From assembly GCA_001873675.1 (NCBI GenBank), contig MNZP01000089.1, positions 1 to 16,770 of the forward strand: 16,770 nt of DNA, in the 5' to 3' direction. This document shows, piece after piece, positions 7,664 through 15,028 of this stretch. The notes under the pieces were generated by a model. That model was not told where the DNA came from, made no database searches, and worked only from the letters and a program-made list of their open reading frames with translations. This stretch comes from Syntrophaceae bacterium CG2_30_49_12. GTDB lineage: Bacteria > Desulfobacterota > Syntrophia > Syntrophales > CG2-30-49-12. How positions within the stretch are numbered: position 1 is the stretch's first letter; each line of letters starts with the position of its first letter. The position numbers and the translations under genes are program-made.

Positions 7664-7705
7664 TTGCCGTGAAAGCCGGATAGAAGGCTCTAAGGGTTAA
7701 TTGAT

Positions 7706-8236
7706 TTGAAGATAAAGATTGATCTGCATACACACTGCATGGAAGCAACGTGCGATTTCATTCCCCGGGTGGAAACGGTAAAAAAGATTATCGAACAGAT
7801 AAAGAAGAAAGGTCTGTCAGGGGTTGCGGTTACTGAACATTGCAATAAGGATTATGGATTCAGAGTAAAAGAGATAGCCGACAAATATTTCCCCCAGGAG
7901 GGGATTATAATCATTCCGGGCCAGGAAATTCACCTCCATAGAGAACACGTGGTGGAATTATTCCTCCGGGATAGGGTCTTCAGGTTCTGTGCGCACCCTT
8001 TCTTCGGGAACGGTTTTGATGATTTCCTCGACAAAGAGGGGGGAAATATCCATGGGATCGAAATAAAGAACGGTTCCTGGCAGCTACAAGAGGATAGGGT
8101 AAGGGAAGTAGCCGGAAGGTACAATCTCCTCCTTCTGGAGAACAGCGATGCCCACTCTGTAAGGGATATAGCTTCTCATTATAACGAAATAGATCTCGAA
8201 GATCTCTATCGTTCCGCAGAGGTTTCCGGTTACTGA
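7706..8236 (+). CDS. PHP-domain metal-dependent hydrolase/phosphoesterase
   Basis: A 176-residue protein starting at TTG with taaggg (7691-7696) upstream. It shows the ordered metal-ligand motifs of the PHP family: DLHTH (6-10), VTEHCN, GQEIHLHREH, CAHPFFG and NSDAH near the C-terminus. This is a minimal single-domain PHP protein, like the stand-alone phosphoesterases related to YciV/TrpH, not the polymerase-linked version. It probably binds two or three divalent metals and hydrolyses a phosphoester, but the substrate cannot be inferred. It follows the ACAD gene by 42 bp on the same strand and precedes another metal-dependent hydrolase, so it may belong to the same transcript. Its role in the acyl-CoA pathway is unclear. 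Confidence 0.78.
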   Translation: MKIKIDLHTHCMEATCDFIPRVETVKKIIEQIKKKGLSGVAVTEHCNKDYGFRVKEIADKYFPQEGIIIIPGQEIHLHREHVVELFLRDRVFRFCAHPFFGNGFDDFLDKEGGNIHGIEIKNGSWQLQEDRVREVAGRYNLLLLENSDAHSVRDIASHYNEIDLEDLYRSAEVSGY

Positions 8237-8300
8237 TAACTACCGGCTTCATTTTTAGCGCGGACGTATGCGCCGGTAAACTAAATTAAGGAGCTTCATT

Positions 8301-9425
8301 ATGGGAGAGGATTTGAGAAATCAAGAGAAAGTGGAAAAACTGTATGAGGAGGCAAGGTCTGCACTGTCTGCAAGATACTATCTGGATGCGGAAAGGTTTT
8401 TTAAGCAGGCATTGGAATTGCTGAAAGAGGCTAAAGATGAAAGCAAAGCCTCCGCATGTGAGAGAGAAATTGAGAACGTCCAGAAGGAAAACGCCTCCTG
8501 CTCGCCTGTTCCGGCCATAGATTACCATGCCCACCCCATGTTCCGGGATGACCTGAGGAAGAATCCGGGACTTTTTATGGCCGCCAAACACTTCAGACTG
8601 AAGGATGAGCTTATCCCGAAGGGTCTCGATGATATGTTGGAGGACATGGATAAGGCCAACGTGGAAAAGGCAGTAATAATGAGCCTGGATAGCTCCGCCT
8701 CTGAACACTGGGCATTGAAAAGATCTATGTTGAGTAACGACGAAGTAGCAAAACTGGTCTCCCGTTATCCGGACAGATTCATCGGTTATGGCTCGGTAGA
8801 TCCGCGGAGAAAAGATGCGGTGGAGGAGACGGAGAGGTGTATCAAGGAACTGAAGCTCAAGGGGATGAAATTCCACCCCGCCGCGGTAAGTACCTATCCC
8901 AATGACGAAAAGCTCTTCTATCCCATCTATGAGAAGTGTGTGGAATTCAATGTCCCCGTGCAGAGCCACTGTGGAACGACAGGGATGTACTTCACAAAAA
9001 TCAAGTATATGATGCCTCTCCTGTATGACGACGTAGCTGTGGATTTTCCCACGTTAAAGCTGGTGCTTCTCCACTTCGGTGTCGGGGGATGGCATGACCA
9101 GGCCATGTCTCTGGCCTTCAGGCATCCCAATGTCTATCTCGATATATCAGGTGCTTCTCCGAGGATATATCCGCAAAGTCTTATTGTTTCCGCCAATACC
9201 CCCTTCTATCAGGGGAAGATTCTCTTCGGAACGGACTACCCCTTTGTGGGCATGCAGTCGTGGTTTAAGGCATTCAAACAACTCAAGGGGTTCGGCTGGA
9301 GCGAGGAGACCCAGAGAAAGGTATTGAGGGACAACTGTATACATCTACATGATTCGGCGCCCGTTTCACCCCTTGATATCTTAAGAGGGGAAGGCATTGA
9401 CGTCCCTCCTGGCGCCAGGAGATAG
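8301..9425 (+). CDS. Amidohydrolase-2 (ACMSD-like) family protein with TPR-like N-terminal extension
   Basis: A 374-residue protein. Residues 1-65 are charged, helical and TPR-like (ALSARYYLDAERFFKQALEL), an unusual addition to this family. The metal-dependent TIM-barrel begins at IDYHAH (73-78, the D-x-H-x-H motif) and continues with FIGYGSVDP, LKGMKFHP, VQSHCG, LLHFGVGG and LFGTDYPF, which supply the remaining His and Asp ligands expected in the Amidohydro_2 family. Relatives include decarboxylases (ACMSD, gamma-resorcylate decarboxylase) and hydrolases, so decarboxylation or C-C/ester hydrolysis are both possible. The ribosome site is aaggag (8288-8293). The 64-bp gap upstream holds an imperfect inverted repeat taccggc/gccggta (8241-8247, 8272-8278) that is too loosely folded to call a terminator. 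Confidence 0.75.
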   Translation: MGEDLRNQEKVEKLYEEARSALSARYYLDAERFFKQALELLKEAKDESKASACEREIENVQKENASCSPVPAIDYHAHPMFRDDLRKNPGLFMAAKHFRLKDELIPKGLDDMLEDMDKANVEKAVIMSLDSSASEHWALKRSMLSNDEVAKLVSRYPDRFIGYGSVDPRRKDAVEETERCIKELKLKGMKFHPAAVSTYPNDEKLFYPIYEKCVEFNVPVQSHCGTTGMYFTKIKYMMPLLYDDVAVDFPTLKLVLLHFGVGGWHDQAMSLAFRHPNVYLDISGASPRIYPQSLIVSANTPFYQGKILFGTDYPFVGMQSWFKAFKQLKGFGWSEETQRKVLRDNCIHLHDSAPVSPLDILRGEGIDVPPGARR

Positions 9426-9483
9426 TAAAACTGCAATTAAAGATACGATTTACGAGAAAAGTGGCAGGAGGTAGATAGAGGTA

Positions 9484-11055
9484 ATGAGCGCGAAAAAAAC
9501 AGAAAGAAGTTATGAAGAGATATATCAAGAATACCGGGGGAGAAGAGAAAAGATAGAAAAAATGGGCGGAGACAAGGCCGTCCAGAAACAGCACGAGGAA
9601 TCGAAGTTGACCGCCCGGGAAAGATTGGACTATTTTTTTGATCAGGGGACCTTTACAGAGATCGGTTTCTTTGTGGAACATCGCACCACCGCCTTCGGGC
9701 TGGACAAAAAAGAGATCCCCGCGGAGGGTGTCGTCATTGGTTTTGGAAAGGTCAACGGCAGACACGTCATGGCCGCTGCCGAGGATTATACCTCCATGGC
9801 CGGCACTTTTGGCGAATACCATGGGAAAAAATTTTCGGAAGCCATTAAGATGGCAAAGGAGAAGGGGGTCCCCTTCGTGGGATTGAACGATTCAGGGGGG
9901 GCCCGGCTTCAGGAGGGAATGGATACCCTGCAGTCCTATGCCTGGCTGTTCAGGGAACAGATTCTCGCTTCGGGTATCATTCCCCAGATTGCTGTCATCA
10001 TGGGGCCATGCCTGGGGGGACAGGCCTATCATCCTATCATGCAGGATTTCCTCATTCAGTGTAAAAACACGGGCTTTATGGGGATAGCCGGACCGGCCTT
10101 TGTCAAGACTCAGTTAGGCGAGGAGATCAGCCTGGAAAAACTCTGCGGGGTGCGTGCCCATGCCGTCACCAGCGGTCAGACACACGTGACAGCGGAAGAT
10201 GATAGAGACGCTCTGGATAAGGTGAAGAAAATTTTGAGCTTCCTGCCATCCAACAACAGAGAGAACCCTCCGGTAACAGATGCAGACGACGACCCGGAGA
10301 GGGTCGCTTATGAACTTGATGAGATGCTTCCCGTCCAACCATCTACCCCCTTTGACATGCATAAGGTTATCGAAAGGATCGTTGACAATGGGGAGTTTTT
10401 TGAATTTTTCCCGGACTTTGCCCGGAATGTGATTATAGGTTTTGCCCGTTTCCACGGCCGTCCAACGGGTATTGTGGCCAGTCAGTCCAACTGGTTAGGG
10501 GGAGTTATTAATTGTGACGCTGCCGATAAAGTTGCCAGATTCGTCAGATTCTGTGACCTCTTTAATATTCCCCTCGTAAATCTCCACGATACCCCTGCTT
10601 TTATGATCGGTTCCAGGGAAGAACACAAGGGGATTTTAAGGCATGGGGCGAAGATGCTCTATGCCTATATTGACGCTACGGTGCCGAAGATTACCGTTAT
10701 CCTGCGAAAGTCCTTCGCCGGGGCCTATATCGCTATGTGCTGCAAGGATACGGGGGCTGATTTAGTTTATGCCTGGCCCAATGCCCGTATATCCATTGTA
10801 GGGGCGGAGACGGCGGCCAGCGTCATCTTTGCCAGAGAGATCAAAGAATCGGATGATCCCGCCAGGGTGAAGGAGGAAAGGATCGAAGAGTATCGCAGGA
10901 CTTATGAGAATCCATACGAAGGGGCGAAACGCGGATATATAGACGACATCATCATGCCTCACGATACGAGAAAATTCATCGTCCGTTCTCTGGACATACT
11001 GAAAAATAAAACGGAAGCTCGACCCTTCAGAAAATACTCGAACATAAACCTCTAA
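9484..11055 (+). CDS. Acyl-CoA carboxylase/decarboxylase carboxyltransferase subunit (PccB/MmdA family)
   Basis: A 523-residue protein, the normal length for propionyl-CoA carboxylase beta or methylmalonyl-CoA decarboxylase alpha and shorter than glutaconyl-CoA decarboxylase alpha. The N-terminal crotonase-like half carries LTARERLDYFFDQGTF, GLNDSGGARLQEGMD and MGPCLGGQAYHP. The C-terminal half carries SNWLGGVINCDAADKVARF, HGAKMLYAY and SFAGAYIAM. The glycine-rich pairs bind acyl-CoA and carboxybiotin. AWPNARISIVG resembles methylcrotonyl-CoA carboxylase beta, so the acyl substrate is open. No biotin carrier, biotin carboxylase or membrane decarboxylase subunit lies in the window, so partners must be encoded elsewhere. 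Context (last gene of the catabolic cluster) suggests handling of propionyl-, methylmalonyl-, glutaconyl-CoA or a branched intermediate. aggagg lies at 9466-9471. Confidence 0.85.
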   Translation: MSAKKTERSYEEIYQEYRGRREKIEKMGGDKAVQKQHEESKLTARERLDYFFDQGTFTEIGFFVEHRTTAFGLDKKEIPAEGVVIGFGKVNGRHVMAAAEDYTSMAGTFGEYHGKKFSEAIKMAKEKGVPFVGLNDSGGARLQEGMDTLQSYAWLFREQILASGIIPQIAVIMGPCLGGQAYHPIMQDFLIQCKNTGFMGIAGPAFVKTQLGEEISLEKLCGVRAHAVTSGQTHVTAEDDRDALDKVKKILSFLPSNNRENPPVTDADDDPERVAYELDEMLPVQPSTPFDMHKVIERIVDNGEFFEFFPDFARNVIIGFARFHGRPTGIVASQSNWLGGVINCDAADKVARFVRFCDLFNIPLVNLHDTPAFMIGSREEHKGILRHGAKMLYAYIDATVPKITVILRKSFAGAYIAMCCKDTGADLVYAWPNARISIVGAETAASVIFAREIKESDDPARVKEERIEEYRRTYENPYEGAKRGYIDDIIMPHDTRKFIVRSLDILKNKTEARPFRKYSNINL

Positions 11056-11065
11056 TCACCCTAAT

Positions 11066-11087
11066 CCTCTCCCACGGAGGGGCGAGG
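11066..11087. repeat. GC-rich hairpin between operon and SPFH gene
   Basis: cctctccc (11066-11073) pairs with gggcgagg (11080-11087) with one mismatch around a 6-nt loop. It has no T-run and is preceded by tcaccctaatcc, wording common in dispersed intergenic repeats. It lies 11 bp after the carboxyltransferase stop and may mark the end of the catabolic transcript, but it is not a canonical terminator. Confidence 0.4.
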
Positions 11088-11124
11088 GGAGGCTGACAGA
11101 GGACACATTGCGAGGGCTAACGAG

Positions 11125-12006
11125 ATGGGAACGGATAATATTGTCTTTCTCGAAGTTATCGAGTGGTTTGACGAAACGGGCAAGGAATTGGTGCACAGGA
11201 TTCCGGAGAAAGGTTCCGGTGAGATCAAGTGGGGCGCCCAACTGACCGTGAGGGAAAGCCAGATAGCGGTCTTTTTCTACAATGGGAAGGCCTATGATGC
11301 CTTCGGTCCGGGCAGGCATACCCTGAAAACCGCCAATATTCCCATCCTGACGAAGGTACTCAGTCTGCCCTGGGGGATGACCAGTCCACTCAGGGCAGAA
11401 GTCTATTTTACCAACATGAAGGTTTTCCCCAATCTGAAGTGGGGGACACGTGATCCCGTTGCCTTCAGAGATGCGGAACTGGGCTTGATCCGCCTCCGGG
11501 CCTTTGGTGTCTTCAATATCCATGTTATACAGCCGCTTCTCTTCATCAACAGCCTCGTAGGAACCCAGGGAATGTTTACCACCGGGGAGATTGAGGAATA
11601 CCTGAACCGGGTCATCGTCTCACGTTTTAACGATTTCATGGGAGAGAAAATTGACACCATCTTCAATCTCCCCGCCCGGTATAATGAACTCTCCGAGGAA
11701 CTGAAAAGACTCCTGCAGGCTGATTTCACCCATTTTGGCCTGGCGCTTACGGAGCTATACATCGTCTCTATCACGCCGCCTTTAGAGGTTCAGAAGGCCA
11801 TTGATGATAAGAGCAGACTTGGTGTCTTTGACGACCTCAATAAGCTCTTGAAGATGAAGGCCGCCATGGCTATGGAGAATGCCTCTCAGACACAGGGCGA
11901 GACAGGCGCCGGTCTCGGTATGGGAATGGGGTTTATGATGCCGGCTATGTTTGCCGATGCCTTTAAAACATCCTCTTTCTGCAATCAATGTGGTGAAAGA
12001 GTTTAA
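11125..12006 (+). CDS. SPFH-domain (stomatin/YdjI-like) protein with C-terminal half zinc ribbon
   Basis: A 293-residue protein. The N-terminal segment (WFDETGKELVHRIP, GAQLTVRESQIAVFFYNGK, FGPGRHTLKTANIP) matches the bacterial SPFH/YdjI-type family, also annotated as virion-core-like. A long helical region follows (about 165-260), then a Gly/Met-rich linker (GAGLGMGMGFMMP) and a terminal single FCNQCG knuckle. Relatives often end in a full four-Cys zinc ribbon; here only one CxxC is present before the stop. No transmembrane helix is evident, so it is likely a cytosolic or membrane-peripheral oligomer scaffold. The ribosome site is weak. The downstream zinc-ribbon gene overlaps its 3' end in the +1 frame, suggesting a translationally coupled pair. 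Confidence 0.78.
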   Translation: MGTDNIVFLEVIEWFDETGKELVHRIPEKGSGEIKWGAQLTVRESQIAVFFYNGKAYDAFGPGRHTLKTANIPILTKVLSLPWGMTSPLRAEVYFTNMKVFPNLKWGTRDPVAFRDAELGLIRLRAFGVFNIHVIQPLLFINSLVGTQGMFTTGEIEEYLNRVIVSRFNDFMGEKIDTIFNLPARYNELSEELKRLLQADFTHFGLALTELYIVSITPPLEVQKAIDDKSRLGVFDDLNKLLKMKAAMAMENASQTQGETGAGLGMGMGFMMPAMFADAFKTSSFCNQCGERV

Positions 12007-13210
12007 CTGGCAGATCGAGCATAACTGCCCGCAGTGCGGGGCGCCTGTGATTCTCGATGAAACGGACCGTCTCCTTACCTGTCCCTATTGCCGAACACGT
12101 CTCTACCTCGCCACGACCGGATATTTTCAGTATCACCTCCCTCTGCCGGAGGCAACCTCCAGAGAAGTCATATATATCCCTTACTGGCGATTAAAGGGTC
12201 TCTTCCTGTCCGTTCAGGATAGGGAGATAAGCAGCCGTTTCGTTGATACCAGTTTACTGGCCTTAACATCAGGAGTCTTTCCCCTTTCGCTCGGACTGAA
12301 GCCGCAAGTTCTCAAATTGAAATTTGTTTTGCCGGAAATCAGGGGACAGTTCATCGCCCCTTACCTGCCTGTACCGGAAGTGATAAACAGTTTCCAGAGA
12401 AGAGCAGCATCGTCATTTCACCAGGCCTTCATCGGCGAGGTGGTGAGTCTGATCTATTCTCCAGTGTACATAGAGAATGACAACCTATACGATGCCCTTC
12501 TCAGGAGACCTGTGGCGCCATGGAAGAGGGAAGACATGGATCTTCCTGTCTCGTCTCCCGGGCAATGGGGTCTGCAATTCATTCCCACCCTGTGCCCGCG
12601 GTGTGGTTGGGACCTGGAAGGGGAGAAGACCTCTTTGGTACTCCTCTGCAGGAACTGCAATTCTGCATGGAACTGTCCTACAACGGCATTTGAACCTCTT
12701 TCATTTACTGTGATGGAACCGGGTGCCAACGGTCCATTATACTATCTTCCCTTCTGGAGGTTAAAGGTCGCTATTGGAGGTATCAAACTCACATCATACG
12801 CAGACCTGATCCGGTTGGGAAACCTGCCCAGAGCCATTACCGATGCCTGTGAGGAGAAAGCCTTCTATTTCTGGTCCCCTGCCTTCAAAGTCAATCCCAC
12901 CCTTTTCTTAAGATGGGCAAGACAGATGACTGTCTTCCAACCGGAAGGCAGGGTAAATGAGACGCTTCCCCAAGAGTTTTATCCGGTTACTCTCCCCGCC
13001 CAAGAAGCCTTAGAAACTGTAAAAATCACCATGGCGAGCATCATCGCAGATAAAAGGGTTATTTCCCCCCTTCTCCCTAAAATCCAGACAAGATTGGAAG
13101 AATCTCACCTCGTTTACCACCCTTTTACTATAGGTCATCATGAGCTTATCCATACTTATATAGGGATGGGCATTGATAAAAAGGCCCTTACCTATGGTAT
13201 AGGGCTGTAG
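11957..13210 (+). CDS. Protein with two zinc ribbons, coupled to the SPFH gene
   Basis: About 418 residues; family not recognised by name. Two four-Cys zinc ribbons are visible: CPQC...CPYC about 25 residues in, and CPRC...CRNC near the middle. Each is followed by a similar YIPYWRLKG or YLPFWRLKV module, so the protein looks like an internal duplication of ribbon plus beta-rich domain. The start is uncertain: TTG 11951, ATG 11957, GTG 11990 and GTG 11993 are in frame, and none has a good ribosome site. ATG was chosen, giving a 50-bp overlap with the SPFH gene; a GTG start would shorten the overlap to 14-17 bp. The overlap and shared zinc-ribbon theme point to a functional pair. No enzymatic motif was seen. 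Confidence 0.7.
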   Translation: MPLKHPLSAINVVKEFNWQIEHNCPQCGAPVILDETDRLLTCPYCRTRLYLATTGYFQYHLPLPEATSREVIYIPYWRLKGLFLSVQDREISSRFVDTSLLALTSGVFPLSLGLKPQVLKLKFVLPEIRGQFIAPYLPVPEVINSFQRRAASSFHQAFIGEVVSLIYSPVYIENDNLYDALLRRPVAPWKREDMDLPVSSPGQWGLQFIPTLCPRCGWDLEGEKTSLVLLCRNCNSAWNCPTTAFEPLSFTVMEPGANGPLYYLPFWRLKVAIGGIKLTSYADLIRLGNLPRAITDACEEKAFYFWSPAFKVNPTLFLRWARQMTVFQPEGRVNETLPQEFYPVTLPAQEALETVKITMASIIADKRVISPLLPKIQTRLEESHLVYHPFTIGHHELIHTYIGMGIDKKALTYGIGL

Positions 13211-13214
13211 CCCT
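13201..13214 (+). terminator. Weak hairpin at the stop of the zinc-ribbon gene
   Basis: agggc-tgta-gccct spans the stop codon (13208-13210) and is followed by gtttccc. The stem is short and there is no proper T-run, so at best this is a poor intrinsic terminator. Confidence 0.22.
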
Positions 13215-13229
13215 GTTTCCCTGTGGCTT

Positions 13230-13352
13230 ATACCATTTCGCTTTCTTTGGCTAACTTTGTTGGCTTCGTCGTCGGCGTCCTCGACGTATTAGTAATATGC
13301 CTGCGGCGACTCCTCCTTGCCGCCGCGTTATCCTTTGAAAGCGAAATGGTAT
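13230..13352. repeat. 123-bp imperfect palindromic element (MITE- or REP-like)
   Basis: Perfect 16-bp terminal inverted repeats, ataccatttcgctttc (13230-13245) and gaaagcgaaatggtat (13337-13352), continue inward as ggctaac/gttatcc with few mismatches. The GC-rich middle (gtcgtcggcgtcctcg and ctgcggcgactcctcc) is also partly self-complementary around tattagtaata. The whole unit could fold as one long hairpin. Its arms are unrelated to the TAACTACTCAG family. It sits exactly at the junction between the resident genes and the Dnd remnant, as a transposition- or recombination-derived element might. The short open frame across it (from 13223) is judged non-coding. Confidence 0.72.
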
Positions 13353-13566
13353 TAACATGCCGGAGATTTACTTTTCCCCCAAAAAAGACTTTTCCCTTGA
13401 CATACAAACGCGTTCTCCATTATTCTCACCGTATCCAAATAGTAATTTTCACCAGCACTAAAATCAGTTAAGAACCGAATATAAGTCTATGGCCTGCATT
13501 AAACGATGACTTTTTCAATAGCCAATGAAGGCATCTCAGGCAGATGTCAGTGAGTAGACGGTTCGC
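13353..13566. other. Gene-free leader before dndC
   Basis: Together with the palindrome upstream, this makes a 356-bp stretch without a gene. It is AT-richer than its flanks, contains one plausible promoter (13397-13426) and a leader of about 135 nt to the dndC start. No divergent dndA or dndB, as expected at an intact dnd locus, is found here. No convincing ribosome-binding site precedes the dndC ATG. Confidence 0.5.
13397..13426 (+). promoter_or_regulatory. Putative sigma70-type promoter for dndC
   Basis: A perfect TTGACA (13397-13402) is followed after 18 bp by TATTCT (13421-13426; 4 of 6 to consensus). It is the only promoter-like pair seen in the leader and points at dndC. Sequence resemblance only. 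Confidence 0.33.
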
Positions 13567-14898
13567 ATGGCAGACAATTCTTACAGAGATATTATAGATA
13601 AGCTTGCTCAGCTCTACGTAGCGGATGACCGCCCTTGGCTGGTAGGGTTCAGCGGCGGCAAGGATAGCACTATGCTCGCCTCGCTGATTTTTAACTCTGC
13701 CCTGTCTGTCCCCACCGCACAACGGAAAAAGCCTATAGCTGTCCTCTGCACGGATACGCGCATAGAAATCCCCGCTATTGCCGAAATAGTCGAAGGTACA
13801 TTGTCAAGGATGCATAAGTTCTCCCAGCAGAAGGGGCTCAACATCGAGGTCAATCTGCTCAAGCCGCCGCCCGAACAGTCGTTTTGGGTGAACATCATTG
13901 GGCGGGGCTATCCTCCGCCCAACCGCACCTTCCGCTGGTGCACGCAACGCCTGAAGATCGACCCCGTGACCGTTTTTGTGAATCAGCGGCTCGGCCATTG
14001 GAGCGAGGCGATCCTGCACCTGGGGGCGCGTCGGGCGGAAAGTTCCACCCGGGCACAAACCATGGCAGGCCGCAAAGCCCGCAATGGTTTGCTTCGACAC
14101 CCCGACCTGCCGCATGTCTGGGTGTCTAATCCTATTGAGTTCCTCACTACTGAGGAGGTATGGGCATACTTACTGCAAAAACCGAACCCCTGGGGTAGCG
14201 ACAATCGTATTCTCTATAAGCTTTACGCGAACGCTTCCAATGGCGAATGCCCTATTCAGATTGACACCAGTACCCCTGCATGCGGCCACTCCCGCTTCGG
14301 CTGCTGGACCTGTACCGTTGTAGATCGGGACAAGGCAAGCGAAGGACTCCTTGCCGCCGGTGATGAACGGATGGAACATCTTATCGAGTTCCGCGAAACG
14401 CTCCTGGAATTCCGTAACCCTGACAATGGCTGGCGAGACAACCGCCGCATGAATGGCAACGAACGTCCTGGGCCACTGCTCATCAAAGGCCGCCGCGAAC
14501 TCCTGAAACGCCTGCTCAAGTTGCAGGAAAAAACCAGCATGATACTCATTACGTCCGAAGAGCTCCTTTTGGTCCAACAGTTGTGGAAAGCGGCACGAAA
14601 CCCCGATGACGGTTGGGGTGTCTCCCGTATCCTCAACAAACAGCGAGGTATCGTTATGAACAATGATCTCAATGAACTGAACCGCCTTCGTGAAATGGAA
14701 GAAGAAGTTGCCCAGGAACTTAGCATCCGTGCAGACACGTTGCGCCGCATGCTCGCCAAAGTAGAGGAATATAGCGAAAGCCATCGTGCTCACGGTTTGC
14801 CTGACGACCTTCTTAATATCCTCAAAGATGATCTTGACGCTACTATAAACGTGGGATCAAATCATTTGCGAACACCCATAGGAATAGGTGAAAGCTGA
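13567..14898 (+). CDS. dndC: DNA phosphorothioation protein DndC (PAPS reductase-like ATP pyrophosphatase)
   Basis: A 443-residue protein. The PP-loop SGGKDST (29-35) follows DDRPWLVGF, as in DndC. Fe-S ligands are visible at Cys125 (RWCTQRLK) and in PACGHSRFGCWTC (Cys239, Cys246, Cys249), with an extra Cys228. DndC is the iron-sulfur ATP-pyrophosphatase of DNA phosphorothioate modification and works with DndD, DndE and a cysteine desulfurase. It is somewhat shorter than many DndC proteins, but the C-terminal LREMEEEV...GLPDDLL region is retained, so it appears intact. Arginine codons are mostly CGN, unlike the AGA/AGG-rich operon upstream, consistent with transfer. DndD and DndE are missing from the window and only fragments of DndB and cysteine desulfurase follow, so it is probably an orphan here. 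SspD-type relatives are the main alternative. Confidence 0.85.
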   Translation: MADNSYRDIIDKLAQLYVADDRPWLVGFSGGKDSTMLASLIFNSALSVPTAQRKKPIAVLCTDTRIEIPAIAEIVEGTLSRMHKFSQQKGLNIEVNLLKPPPEQSFWVNIIGRGYPPPNRTFRWCTQRLKIDPVTVFVNQRLGHWSEAILHLGARRAESSTRAQTMAGRKARNGLLRHPDLPHVWVSNPIEFLTTEEVWAYLLQKPNPWGSDNRILYKLYANASNGECPIQIDTSTPACGHSRFGCWTCTVVDRDKASEGLLAAGDERMEHLIEFRETLLEFRNPDNGWRDNRRMNGNERPGPLLIKGRRELLKRLLKLQEKTSMILITSEELLLVQQLWKAARNPDDGWGVSRILNKQRGIVMNNDLNELNRLREMEEEVAQELSIRADTLRRMLAKVEEYSESHRAHGLPDDLLNILKDDLDATINVGSNHLRTPIGIGES

Positions 14899-14943
14899 TT
14901 GCCGCCGAATCTCTTAACGGTGAGTGCTACATTTGGAGCAAAG

Positions 14944-15009
14944 CGCCCCCCAACAAGCCCTTCCAGCCGACGCCGAGGACGGCGCGGCTGAAGGGCTAAC
15001 GTTGGCGCT
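14944..15009. other. attC-like folded palindrome downstream of dndC
   Basis: ccaac (14950-14954) pairs with gttgg (15001-15005), and gcccttccagccg (14957-14969) pairs with cggctgaagggc (14986-14997) except for one extra C. Unequal spacers (aa versus taac) separate the boxes, and a gcgcc/ggcgc extension lies outside. The variable middle cgccgaggacggcg is itself self-complementary. Paired boxes, an extrahelical base, an unpaired spacer and a position about 45 bp after a stop codon are the layout of an integron attC site. The outer box is not a clean GTTRRRY (it reads GTTGGCG), and no integrase gene or second attC is in the window. Confidence 0.42.
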
Positions 15010-15028
15010 CCGTTGCGCGGAGCGCCAA
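15002..15028. repeat. Perfect 11-bp stem hairpin at the dndB breakpoint
   Basis: ttggcgctccg (15002-15012) and cggagcgccaa (15018-15028) are perfect complements around a 5-nt loop ttgcg. There is no T-run after it, so a terminator role is doubtful. It overlaps the outer arm of the attC-like palindrome and abuts the first codons of the truncated DndB-like frame, so it marks a junction. Confidence 0.6.

Noticed and set aside
8241..8278. Inverted repeat taccggc/gccggta as a terminator between the PHP and amidohydrolase genes
   Set aside because: The 24-nt loop, 7-bp stem and missing T-run make termination unlikely. The genes appear to belong to one transcript.
11990..12006. Programmed frameshift joining the SPFH protein to the zinc-ribbon protein
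   Set aside because: No slippery heptamer followed by a strong structure was seen at the overlap. Simple overlap and translational coupling is the plainer reading.
13223..13471. 82-codon frame covering the 13230-13352 palindrome
   Set aside because: Most of it is the inverted-repeat element, and it has no ribosome site or protein family resemblance.
14170..14793. 207-codon minus-strand frame opposite dndC
   Set aside because: Antisense to the PP-loop/Fe-S protein. The coding signal clearly belongs to the plus strand.
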